A stretch of 6,042 nucleotides of DNA from an uncultured Thalassolituus sp. (lineage in GTDB: Bacteria; Pseudomonadota; Gammaproteobacteria; Pseudomonadales; Oceanobacteraceae), in the NCBI GenBank assembly GCA_913054055.1, contig CAJXIT010000226.1:1-6042 (forward strand). The letters run 5' to 3'. The notes beneath the pieces were generated by a model. That model had not been told where the DNA came from, made no database searches, and saw only the letters and a program-made list of their open reading frames with translations. Below are positions 1 through 5,999 of this stretch, in pieces. Numbering within the stretch: the first letter of the stretch is position 1; each line of letters starts with the position of its first letter. A program made the position numbers and the translations under genes.

Positions 1-1318
1 CGCTAGCTACTTAAAACAAAACGCCGAGGTGGAATACAACGATGGCGCTTGGAATTTTCTGACACGCTTAGAGCAGTATCAAACAATAGACGCCAGCATT
101 GCAGATGCTTCTAAGCCCTACCACAGATTGCCACAAGTTCAATTAAGTAAAATCAGTGCCATCACACCCAATGCATTTAATTACAATCTAAATGTACAAG
201 CCACACGCTTTACTCGCGATAACAACACCCTAACGGGCTACAACAAGATGGATGGTGAACGACTGCATACTGGCTTAGATTTTAATTTTCCACTACAAAG
301 CACTTATGGTTTTTTAAAACCTTCTATCCAATTGTTTAGCACCCAGTATAGTTTTCAAAACTTAGACGCAACTGCCGTGGCTGATGGATACGAAGACGAG
401 AGCAATCGCAATCTATTTACGGCCTCGTTGGATGCGGGGTTATTTTTCGAACGCGAATTAAGCTTATTTAATCAAGACTTTATACAAACACTCGAACCAA
501 GAATCATGCTGGCTTACACCCCTTACGAAGATCAAAGCCATATCCCATTATTTGATACCACAGAAACCAGTTTCAGCTATGGCAACATTTTTAAAGCCAA
601 TCGTTTCACCGGGTTAGATCGCATTGGCGACACACAACAACTGAGTTTAGGCCTAACCAGTCGCTTTCTTAATGAAACCGGCAGCGAAGTCTTTCGTTCT
701 AGTCTGGGTCAAATATTCTATTTTGATGATCGACAAGTGGAACTGACGCCCAGTGACACCACCTTAGAAGAAACCGACACCAATAACAGCTCTTCCCTTG
801 CTGGTGAAGTTCAATGGCTATTTGCCACTGACTGGCGCTTTAAAATCGATGGTCAATTTAATCCCCATGCCAGCAGTGATGAAGAACCCGTTGAAAAAGC
901 CAGCGTACAATTAAATTATCAAAATCCAGATCATTATTTATTTGATATGAACTTTAGCCATGTTGAAGCCACTAATCAAAAGCAAGTGGGTATATCGGTT
1001 TTTGCACCCATCAATGATCGCTGGGCCGTTTACGGGCAAAAGAAACACGACATATACCCTTATAGTGATGCCGACAAACAAACATTAGAGGATAACAACC
1101 TTCTGAACATTGAAGGCATTCTCGGTATTGAGTATCAAAACTGTTGCTGGCGTGCACAAGTGACCTATGAAGAACACACGCTCAGCGACAGCACCAAAGA
1201 TTATCAATTTATGTTCCAGTTGCACTTTAAAGGCCTGGGCATATTAGGTAGCAATACCGACGACATATTAAGTGAAAGAATTTTAGGTTATGAACAAAGG
1301 CAGATACATGATTATTAA
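1..1318 (+). CDS. lptD: LPS-assembly protein LptD, C-terminal part (5' end outside window)
   Basis: LptD is the outer-membrane beta-barrel that, with the lipoprotein LptE, inserts lipopolysaccharide into the outer leaflet. The frame is open from the left edge (first whole codon at 2), leaving about 438 residues; E. coli LptD has 784, so the N-terminal periplasmic OstA/LptA-like domain and part of the barrel are missing. The GTG at 29 is internal, because the reading continues in frame upstream with a typical barrel stretch (YLKQNAEVEY). Conserved blocks include LEPRIMLAYTPYEDQS (from 491), NRFTGLDRIGDTQQLS (from 599) and GQIFYFDDR (from 707). A Cys-Cys pair encoded at 1142-1147 sits 56-57 residues from the C-terminus, matching the C724/C725 pair of E. 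coli LptD, which forms disulfides with N-terminal cysteines not seen here. Alternating polar and hydrophobic segments fit transmembrane strands. The stop overlaps the start of surA. The identification is very secure. Confidence 0.96.
   Translation, partial: ASYLKQNAEVEYNDGAWNFLTRLEQYQTIDASIADASKPYHRLPQVQLSKISAITPNAFNYNLNVQATRFTRDNNTLTGYNKMDGERLHTGLDFNFPLQSTYGFLKPSIQLFSTQYSFQNLDATAVADGYEDESNRNLFTASLDAGLFFERELSLFNQDFIQTLEPRIMLAYTPYEDQSHIPLFDTTETSFSYGNIFKANRFTGLDRIGDTQQLSLGLTSRFLNETGSEVFRSSLGQIFYFDDRQVELTPSDTTLEETDTNNSSSLAGEVQWLFATDWRFKIDGQFNPHASSDEEPVEKASVQLNYQNPDHYLFDMNFSHVEATNQKQVGISVFAPINDRWAVYGQKKHDIYPYSDADKQTLEDNNLLNIEGILGIEYQNCCWRAQVTYEEHTLSDSTKDYQFMFQLHFKGLGILGSNTDDILSERILGYEQRQIHDY
1296..1300 (+). 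promoter_or_regulatory. Ribosome binding site deciding the surA start
   Basis: AAAGG lies 7 nt upstream of the ATG at 1308, inside the last codons of lptD. The alternative in-frame ATG at 1290 has only an AGG placed 2 nt away, too close to serve. This favours 1308 as the start. Confidence 0.7.
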
Positions 1319-2597
1319 TAAACTGGGGCAAGCCCTGTTAGTGGCCACTGTGTTAATGGCGAGCACCTTAAGCCATGGGCAAATCAAAACATTGGATAAA
1401 ATCATTGCCATTGTTGACGATGACATCATTTTGCAAAGCGATCTATCTGACCGCATGCAAATGGTTAAAAAACAAAGCAAAGGCATGCGCTTGCCACCTA
1501 ATGCAATACTAAGTAACCAAGTATTAGAGCGCCTCATTGTTGAAAGCATTCAACTGCAACTGGCTGAGCGCTCAGGTATGCGCATCAGTGACGAACAGCT
1601 GAACCAAACCATTCAAAAAATTGCCAAGCAAAATGGCATGTCATTAAGTAAATTTAAAAAAGCCTTAGAAAAAGACGGTGTTCCCTACGCCCAAGCGCGA
1701 GAGCAAATTCGTCGTGAGCGTTTAGTGTCAGAAGTGCAGCGTTATCGTGTGGGCAGCAAGATTCAAATCAGCGAACAAGATGTTGATGCATTTTTGAAAA
1801 GTAGCCGAGGTAAAAGCGCTACGGAAGAAGAATATCGCTTAGGTCACATCCTAATTCAGGTGCCAAGCCAAACCAGCCGTGAAGAATTAAATGCCGCTGA
1901 GAAAAAAGCCAAAAGCCTTGTAAAAAAATTACGTAAAGGCGCTGACTTTGCTCAAACCGCCATTTCAAATTCAGAAGGCCGCAACGCACTTAAAGGTGGC
2001 GACTTAGGCTGGAGAAAGCAAGGCGAGTTACCATCATTGTTTGCTAATGTGGTGCCGGATCTAAAAAAAGGTGGCATCAGTAACCCCATTCGCAGTGCCA
2101 GTGGTTTCCATATTATTAAAATCACCAACAAGCGCGGCGGCACCAGCAAAATGGTGAAGCAAACCCGTGCTCGCCACATCCTTGTGCAAAAAAATGAAAT
2201 TCGCAGCGAAGCGGAAGCCAAAACCTTAATCAATAAATTGTACAAACAACTTAAAGCCGGTGAAGACTTTGCCAAGCTAGCCAAAGAATACAGCGATGAC
2301 CCAGGCAGCAAAGTAAGCGGTGGGGATTTAAACTGGATCAATGACGGCGACATGGTGCCTGCATTCGAAAAAACCATGAAAGCCAGTAAAAAAGACCAAA
2401 TCAGCAAGCCATTTAAATCTCGCTTTGGCTGGCACATTTTGCAAGTGACCGACTACCGTAATAAAGATTTAGGCGAAGAGCTGCAACGCAATCAAGCTCG
2501 CCAGCTGCTATACAGCCGCCGCTTTGAAGAGGAGCTGCCCATTTGGTTACGCCAAATTCGCACTGAAGCCTATGTGGAACTAAAAAATGCACTATAG
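1308..2597 (+). CDS. surA: Periplasmic chaperone and peptidyl-prolyl isomerase SurA
   Basis: SurA is a periplasmic chaperone that escorts unfolded outer-membrane proteins, LptD among them, to the BAM complex. Starting at 1308 it has 429 residues (E. coli 428). Residues 1-24 look like a Sec signal peptide: a lysine at 5, a hydrophobic core LLVATVLMA and a probable cleavage after SHG. Residues 25-170 form the SurA N-terminal chaperone domain, beginning LDKIIAIVDDDIILQSDL. Two parvulin-type domains follow. The first (about 175-275) has YRLGHILI, GGDLGW and SGFHIIKI. The second (about 286-383) has ARHILVQ, YSDDPGS, GGDLNW, MVPAFE and SRFGWHIL. The C-terminal helix spans about 388-425. In E. coli the second parvulin domain carries the isomerase activity. 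A start at 1290 would add six residues (MNKGRY) before the signal peptide but lacks a good ribosome binding site. The gene overlaps lptD and pdxA by 11 nt each, implying coupled translation. Confidence 0.96.
   Translation: MIINKLGQALLVATVLMASTLSHGQIKTLDKIIAIVDDDIILQSDLSDRMQMVKKQSKGMRLPPNAILSNQVLERLIVESIQLQLAERSGMRISDEQLNQTIQKIAKQNGMSLSKFKKALEKDGVPYAQAREQIRRERLVSEVQRYRVGSKIQISEQDVDAFLKSSRGKSATEEEYRLGHILIQVPSQTSREELNAAEKKAKSLVKKLRKGADFAQTAISNSEGRNALKGGDLGWRKQGELPSLFANVVPDLKKGGISNPIRSASGFHIIKITNKRGGTSKMVKQTRARHILVQKNEIRSEAEAKTLINKLYKQLKAGEDFAKLAKEYSDDPGSKVSGGDLNWINDGDMVPAFEKTMKASKKDQISKPFKSRFGWHILQVTDYRNKDLGEELQRNQARQLLYSRRFEEELPIWLRQIRTEAYVELKNAL
2576..2578 (+). promoter_or_regulatory. Ribosome binding site of pdxA
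   Basis: GGA, within GTGGA, lies 8 nt upstream of the pdxA ATG at 2587, inside the surA C-terminal codons. The match is modest, and the 11-nt overlap with surA suggests translational coupling also contributes. Confidence 0.45.
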
Positions 2598-3609
2598 GCT
2601 AGCCCTTACGGTTGGCGAGCCGTCGGGCATAGGCCCAGACCTAACCGTTGAGCTTGCACAAAAAACACATAACAGCCAGATTGTGGCTGTATGTGACCCT
2701 GACTTATTGCTGCGCAGAGCAAAGATCTTAGACTTGCCTCTTACGATCAAACCTTTTGTTTCTAGCGACCGCACTCCTGCCAAAGCCGGTGAAATTTGGG
2801 TAAAAGCCACTCCCCTAAAAGAACCTGAAACCGTTGGAGAACTGAACCCCGCCAATGGCCCATATATATTAGAAACCCTGTCACAGGCTGCACAAGGTTG
2901 CCTTGATGGGGAATTTGATGCCATGGTCACCGCACCTGTTCACAAAGGGGTGATCAACGAAGCGGGCATTCCTTTTACGGGGCATACGGAATTTTTAGAA
3001 GAATACACACACTCTGAACGAGTGGTAATGATGCTGGCCACCAAAGGCCTGATGGTGGCACTTGTGACCACTCACTTACCATTAAAAGATGTACCCGATG
3101 CCATCACCCCTGAACGCATCACTCAAATCAGCACCATCCTAAACAAAGATTTAAAGCAGTATTTTGGTTTGCCTAACCCAAATATTTTAGTGTGTGGATT
3201 AAACCCACACGCAGGGGAAGGTGGCCATATGGGCATGGAAGAAATCAACGTGATCGAACCCACCCTCGAAGCATTACGTAAACAGGGCATGACCCTCACC
3301 GGCCCACTGCCCGCCGATACCTTATTTACCGATAAGGTATTGCAGCAAGGGGATGCGGTATTGGCCATGTACCACGACCAAGGCCTACCTGTACTAAAAT
3401 ACAAAGGGTTTGGCCAAGCCGCCAATATCACCTTAGGCATGCCTATTATCCGCACCTCTGTAGACCATGGAACGGCTCTGGATTTAGCCGGCACAGGAAA
3501 AGCCGACAGCGGCAGCTTATACACAGCCATAGACTATGCTGAACGTATGGCTAAGAGTAATGTAAATAGAAAATCTGGTGAAAGCGCCACACAAGGACAA
3601 GCTGTATGA
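2587..3609 (+). CDS. pdxA: 4-hydroxythreonine-4-phosphate dehydrogenase PdxA
   Basis: PdxA is a cytoplasmic, NAD-dependent, divalent-metal enzyme. It oxidises 4-phosphohydroxy-L-threonine, and the product decarboxylates to 3-amino-2-oxopropyl phosphate, which PdxJ joins to deoxyxylulose phosphate to make pyridoxine phosphate. The protein has 340 residues (E. coli 329). It begins with the family motif GEPSGIGPD (10-18). The three metal-binding histidines appear as H163 (TTHLPL), H208 (LNPHAGEGG) and H263 (MYHDQG), each offset by exactly three from E. coli H166, H211 and H266. The phosphosubstrate contacts also keep this spacing: H133/T134 (GHTEF), K271, N280 and R289. The C-terminal block SVDHGTALDLAGTGKAD is intact. 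After the conserved helix ending near 322 there is a polar tail of about 18 residues, whose codons hold the rsmA ribosome binding site. The start at 2587 overlaps surA by 11 nt, and the stop forms an ATGA overlap with rsmA. Function is secure. Confidence 0.97.
   Translation: MHYRLALTVGEPSGIGPDLTVELAQKTHNSQIVAVCDPDLLLRRAKILDLPLTIKPFVSSDRTPAKAGEIWVKATPLKEPETVGELNPANGPYILETLSQAAQGCLDGEFDAMVTAPVHKGVINEAGIPFTGHTEFLEEYTHSERVVMMLATKGLMVALVTTHLPLKDVPDAITPERITQISTILNKDLKQYFGLPNPNILVCGLNPHAGEGGHMGMEEINVIEPTLEALRKQGMTLTGPLPADTLFTDKVLQQGDAVLAMYHDQGLPVLKYKGFGQAANITLGMPIIRTSVDHGTALDLAGTGKADSGSLYTAIDYAERMAKSNVNRKSGESATQGQAV
3317..3340 (+). repeat. Perfect 9-bp inverted repeat (possible RNA hairpin) inside pdxA
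   Basis: ATACCTTAT (3317-3325) and ATAAGGTAT (3332-3340) are exact reverse complements around a 6-nt spacer. In RNA the stem could lengthen by a U-G pair at 3326/3331, a G-U pair at 3316/3341 and a C-G pair at 3315/3342. It encodes the conserved PdxA segment ADTLFTDKVL, so coding constraint may explain it. No T-run follows, so it is not a typical intrinsic terminator. The repeat is certain; any function is unknown. Confidence 0.45.
3593..3597 (+). promoter_or_regulatory. Ribosome binding site of rsmA
   Basis: AAGGA lies 8 nt before the rsmA ATG at 3606, within the last codons of pdxA. It is one of the two strongest Shine-Dalgarno matches in the window and supports the ATGA-overlap start. Confidence 0.75.
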
Positions 3610-4448
3610 GTTCCAATTCAACCAAACACCAAGGGCACCAAGCCCGAAAACGCTTTGGCCAAAACTTTTTGCATGACGATAATGTGATTCGTAATATCGT
3701 GAAAAGCATTCGCCCAAAAGTGGGTGACAACATGGTAGAAATTGGCCCGGGCATGGGTGCCATTACCGAACATTTATTGGATGCCACCGAAGGGCATTTG
3801 AATGTGGTGGAATTAGACCGAGATTTAATTCCCGGTCTAAAAGTAAAATTCTTTAATCATGCAGGTTTTAAAGTAAACGAAGCCGATGCCTTGCAATTCG
3901 ACTTCATGACATTAAAAACCGATGAACGCCCATTGCGCATTGTGGGCAACCTGCCCTACAACATTTCTACACCACTGATATTTCATTTATTAAGTTACGC
4001 AGGCAATGTGCAAGACATGCACTTTATGCTGCAAAAAGAAGTGGTTATGCGCATGGCCGCCGGCCCTGGAGATAATAACTATGGCCGCTTATCCATTATG
4101 TGCCAATACTTTTGCCAAGTGCAGCACATGTTTGATGTGGGCCCAGAAGCGTTTCAGCCGGCGCCGAAAGTTGACAGCGCCATTGTTCGTCTAGCCCCTT
4201 ACGCCACTTTGCCTCACCCTGCTAAAGATTTTAAATCACTCGAGAATATTGTGCGTCAAAGTTTCACCATGCGCCGTAAAACCTTGCGTAACAATTTAAA
4301 GAAAACCATTTCTGATGAGCAGTTAACCGAACTGGGCATTGATGCCGGTTTACGCCCAGAACGCTTATCCCTAGAAGAATATGTGCGCATTGCAGATTTT
4401 GTATTTGAAAACAAAATGCAATCGAATAGTGAGTCACAAGATGGCTGA
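3606..4448 (+). CDS. rsmA: 16S rRNA (adenine1518-N6/adenine1519-N6)-dimethyltransferase RsmA (KsgA)
   Basis: RsmA uses S-adenosylmethionine to dimethylate two adjacent adenines in helix 45 of 16S rRNA, a late step and checkpoint in 30S assembly; its loss gives kasugamycin resistance. The protein has 280 residues (E. coli 273). Visible motifs in order are RKRFGQNFL (14-22, N-terminal substrate region), motif I EIGPGMGAIT (45-54, SAM-binding), VVELDRD (67-73, acidic residue E69 expected to bind the SAM ribose), EADA (92-95), motif IV NLPYNIS (115-121, catalytic for adenine N6 methylation) and FQPAPKVDSAIVRL (183-196). The C-terminal helical domain includes RQSFTMRRKTLRNNL (217-231). The start at 3606 shares ATGA with the pdxA stop and has a good ribosome binding site. 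The tail beyond the last helix, SNSESQDG, is polar and overlaps apaG by 8 nt. The identification is secure. Confidence 0.97.
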   Translation: MSSNSTKHQGHQARKRFGQNFLHDDNVIRNIVKSIRPKVGDNMVEIGPGMGAITEHLLDATEGHLNVVELDRDLIPGLKVKFFNHAGFKVNEADALQFDFMTLKTDERPLRIVGNLPYNISTPLIFHLLSYAGNVQDMHFMLQKEVVMRMAAGPGDNNYGRLSIMCQYFCQVQHMFDVGPEAFQPAPKVDSAIVRLAPYATLPHPAKDFKSLENIVRQSFTMRRKTLRNNLKKTISDEQLTELGIDAGLRPERLSLEEYVRIADFVFENKMQSNSESQDG

Positions 4449-4818
4449 CCACCAAGTGACCGTATCGGTTGAACCGTATTACTTGTCATCCGAATCAAAG
4501 CCCATTGAAAAACGCTTTGTGTACGCCTACACGGTGACCATTCAAAACAACGGCCAACACCCAGTTAAGCTGCTAAGCCGCCATTGGATCATCACCAATG
4601 GCGAAACATTAAAAACCACTGAGGTGCAAGGAGACGGCGTTATTGGCGAACAGCCTTCTATCCCTCCGGGTGAAGAGTTTGTTTACACAAGTGGCACCGT
4701 TATGGAAAGTACTGTGGGCACCATGCAAGGCAGCTATAGAATGATTGATGATCAAGGGGAGTACTTTGATGCCAGCATTCCCGTATTCACCCTAGCTTCA
4801 ACCCATAGCGTTCACTGA
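4441..4818 (+). CDS. apaG: Co2+/Mg2+ efflux-associated protein ApaG
   Basis: ApaG is a small soluble protein of the ApaG/DUF525 family with a fibronectin-III-like beta-sandwich. The same domain occurs in eukaryotic FBXO3 and POLDIP2. Its biochemical role is unsettled; the Salmonella homologue CorD was linked to cobalt and magnesium resistance. Starting at 4441 it has 125 residues, equal to E. coli ApaG. Key blocks are YAYTVTIQNNG (28-38), LLSRHWIITNG (44-54), the glycine-rich GDGVIGEQP (64-72, normally GxGVVGEQP), IPPGEEFVYTSG (74-85) and MQGSYRM (95-101). The reading frame extends 20 codons upstream to an ATG at 4381, but that lies within rsmA and would give a non-family N-terminus. GTGAG at 4429-4433, 7 nt upstream of 4441, is a partial ribosome binding site. 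The gene overlaps rsmA by 8 nt and ends one base before apaH. Confidence 0.94.
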   Translation: MADHQVTVSVEPYYLSSESKPIEKRFVYAYTVTIQNNGQHPVKLLSRHWIITNGETLKTTEVQGDGVIGEQPSIPPGEEFVYTSGTVMESTVGTMQGSYRMIDDQGEYFDASIPVFTLASTHSVH

Positions 4819-4819
4819 T

Positions 4820-5635
4820 ATGTCATACCCAAGAACCTTTGCAGTGGGTGATATTCAAGGGTGTCTAGACCCTTTAAAGCAGCTTTTAGATAAAGTGAAC
4901 TTTGATGAATCCATCGACCAGCTCTGGTGTGTGGGCGATCTTGTTAATCGCGGGCCTGACAGCTTAGGCACGCTAGAGTTTTTATACAGCATACGCAAAA
5001 GCCTAAAAGTGGTGTTAGGCAATCACGACCTGCACTTATTAGCCGTGGCCTACGGTGAAAAGAAAGTAAAAGCGGACAGTGATTTATTACACATTGCTGC
5101 CTCTGAAAATGCTGACAAACTTTTAAAATGGCTGCGCAAGCAACCCTTGGTTCACTGGGATAAAGACCGTAACCTGGCCATGAGTCATGCCGGCATTCCT
5201 CCCATGTGGAGCGTTAAAAAAGCCAAAGCGCTGTCCGATGAAGTACAACAGGTCTTAAAAAGTGATCAGCATTACAAATTTTATCGCGCCATGTACGGCA
5301 ACGAACCGGATTGCTGGAGTGATGACCTAAAAGGCATGGACCGCTTAAGAGTCATAACCAACTACCTAACTCGAATGCGATTTCTCGGTCAAAATGGTCA
5401 GCTAGAATTTGAAAACAAAGCCAATATTGAAGACGCACAAGAAGGCTTTCAACCTTGGTATGACTACGAAAATAAATTGAAAAAAAACCAATTATTGTTT
5501 GGCCACTGGGCTGCTTTAGGTGGGCTATTTAATCATCCACAAGTCACTGGCTTAGACACTGGCTGTGTATGGGGTGGCCCCATGACGTTAATGAATATAG
5601 ACACCCATGCATTTCATAAACAATACATGTCTTAA
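4820..5635 (+). CDS. apaH: Bis(5'-nucleosyl)-tetraphosphatase (symmetrical) ApaH
   Basis: ApaH hydrolyses Ap4A symmetrically to two ADP and so limits this stress alarmone. The E. coli enzyme also removes Np4 caps from RNA 5' ends. The protein has 271 residues (E. coli 280) and belongs to the calcineurin-like metallophosphatases related to PPP-type protein phosphatases. The metal and catalytic motifs are intact: GDIQG (10-14), GDLVNRGPDS (39-48), GNHD (67-70), SHAG (122-125) and FGHW (227-230), followed by the family signature GLDTGCVWGG (244-253). The start at 4820 lies one base after the apaG stop, and the N-terminus places GDIQG at the normal position. No Shine-Dalgarno sequence is visible upstream, so translation probably depends on ribosomes finishing apaG. 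The apaG-apaH pairing is conserved in gammaproteobacteria. The identification is secure. Confidence 0.96.
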   Translation: MSYPRTFAVGDIQGCLDPLKQLLDKVNFDESIDQLWCVGDLVNRGPDSLGTLEFLYSIRKSLKVVLGNHDLHLLAVAYGEKKVKADSDLLHIAASENADKLLKWLRKQPLVHWDKDRNLAMSHAGIPPMWSVKKAKALSDEVQQVLKSDQHYKFYRAMYGNEPDCWSDDLKGMDRLRVITNYLTRMRFLGQNGQLEFENKANIEDAQEGFQPWYDYENKLKKNQLLFGHWAALGGLFNHPQVTGLDTGCVWGGPMTLMNIDTHAFHKQYMS

Positions 5636-5638
5636 CAC

Positions 5639-5664
5639 ATAAAAAAGTACACTGAATTTTTTAT
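5639..5664 (+). other. All-A:T inverted repeat in the apaH-glpE gap
   Basis: ATAAAAAA (5639-5646) and TTTTTTAT (5657-5664) are exact reverse complements around a 10-nt spacer. It fills most of the 43-nt intergenic gap and ends just before the glpE ribosome binding site. With no G:C pairs the stem would be weak, so this is neither a convincing terminator nor a clear riboregulator. Confidence 0.3.
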
Positions 5665-5665
5665 T

Positions 5666-5670
5666 GGGAG
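5666..5670 (+). promoter_or_regulatory. Ribosome binding site deciding the glpE start
   Basis: GGGAG lies 8 nt before the ATG at 5679. An in-frame TTG at 5664 overlaps this site and would add five residues (MGESP) absent from the family, so 5679 is the start. Confidence 0.8.
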
Positions 5671-5678
5671 AATCGCCA

Positions 5679-5999
5679 ATGTTTCAACGCATTAGCCCTC
5701 AACAACTGAAAGAAAAAATCGATAATGGCCCGATCACAATTGTGGACGTAAGAGACGCCAACAGTTACTTCGACGGCCACATCTCTAATGCATCTTTATT
5801 AGACAATAATAATGTAGCCCACTTAATTGCCAATGCCGATCATAATCAAGCCATTGTTGTTTGCTGCTACCACGGCAACTCAAGTCAAGGAGCGGCTCAA
5901 TATTTAGCTGAGCAAGGATTTAAAGATGCATACAGCCTAGATGGGGGGTTTGAAGTTTGGAAAATTGCATTTCCAGATTTAATTGAAAGCAACGTATAA
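5679..5999 (+). CDS. glpE: Thiosulfate sulfurtransferase GlpE (single-domain rhodanese)
   Basis: GlpE is a cytoplasmic single-domain rhodanese that transfers sulfane sulfur from thiosulfate to acceptors such as cyanide or thioredoxin; its physiological acceptor is not settled. Starting at 5679 it has 106 residues (E. coli 108). Features in order are ISPQQLKEKI (5-14), the rhodanese block IVDVRDANSYFDGHI (21-35), the active-site loop CYHGNSSQG (63-71) with catalytic C63 (E. coli C65), AAQYLAEQGF (72-81) and the C-terminal SLDGGFEVW (86-94). The six-residue active-site loop is typical of persulfide-forming sulfurtransferases rather than Cdc25-like phosphatases. A second cysteine, C62, precedes the catalytic one where E. 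coli has methionine. The gene is 43 nt after apaH with its own strong ribosome binding site, so its translation is probably less coupled than that of its neighbours. In E. coli glpE sits with glpG and glpR instead. Confidence 0.93.
   Translation: MFQRISPQQLKEKIDNGPITIVDVRDANSYFDGHISNASLLDNNNVAHLIANADHNQAIVVCCYHGNSSQGAAQYLAEQGFKDAYSLDGGFEVWKIAFPDLIESNV

Noticed and set aside
29..31. GTG as a possible lptD start
   Set aside because: The frame continues open to the window edge with LptD-like sequence, and a genuine lptD needs several hundred more N-terminal residues.
1952..2437. 161-codon open frame on the minus strand opposite surA
   Set aside because: It lies wholly inside the well-supported surA gene and its translation shows no recognisable domain; it is the antisense shadow of the coding strand.
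3123..3530. 135-codon open frame on the minus strand opposite pdxA
   Set aside because: It runs entirely antisense to conserved PdxA sequence and resembles no known protein; smaller minus-strand frames at 1283-1549, 2592-2930, 3517-3787 and 4256-4498 were rejected for the same reason.
3813..3840. Perfect 8-bp inverted repeat in rsmA (TTAGACCG and CGGTCTAA, 12-nt spacer)
   Set aside because: A repeat of this length and spacing is expected about once by chance in 6 kb, and it sits in a conserved coding segment (ELDRDLIPGL).
4381..4440. Upstream in-frame extension of apaG starting at ATG 4381
   Set aside because: The 20 extra codons lie within rsmA and give a non-family N-terminus, while the ATG at 4441 gives exactly the 125-residue family length.
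5632..5660. Possible sigma-70 promoter for glpE (TTAACA, 17 nt, AATTTT)
   Set aside because: The -35 matches 5 of 6 but the -10 only 3 of 6, and the region is A/T-rich, so the match is not above what chance would give.
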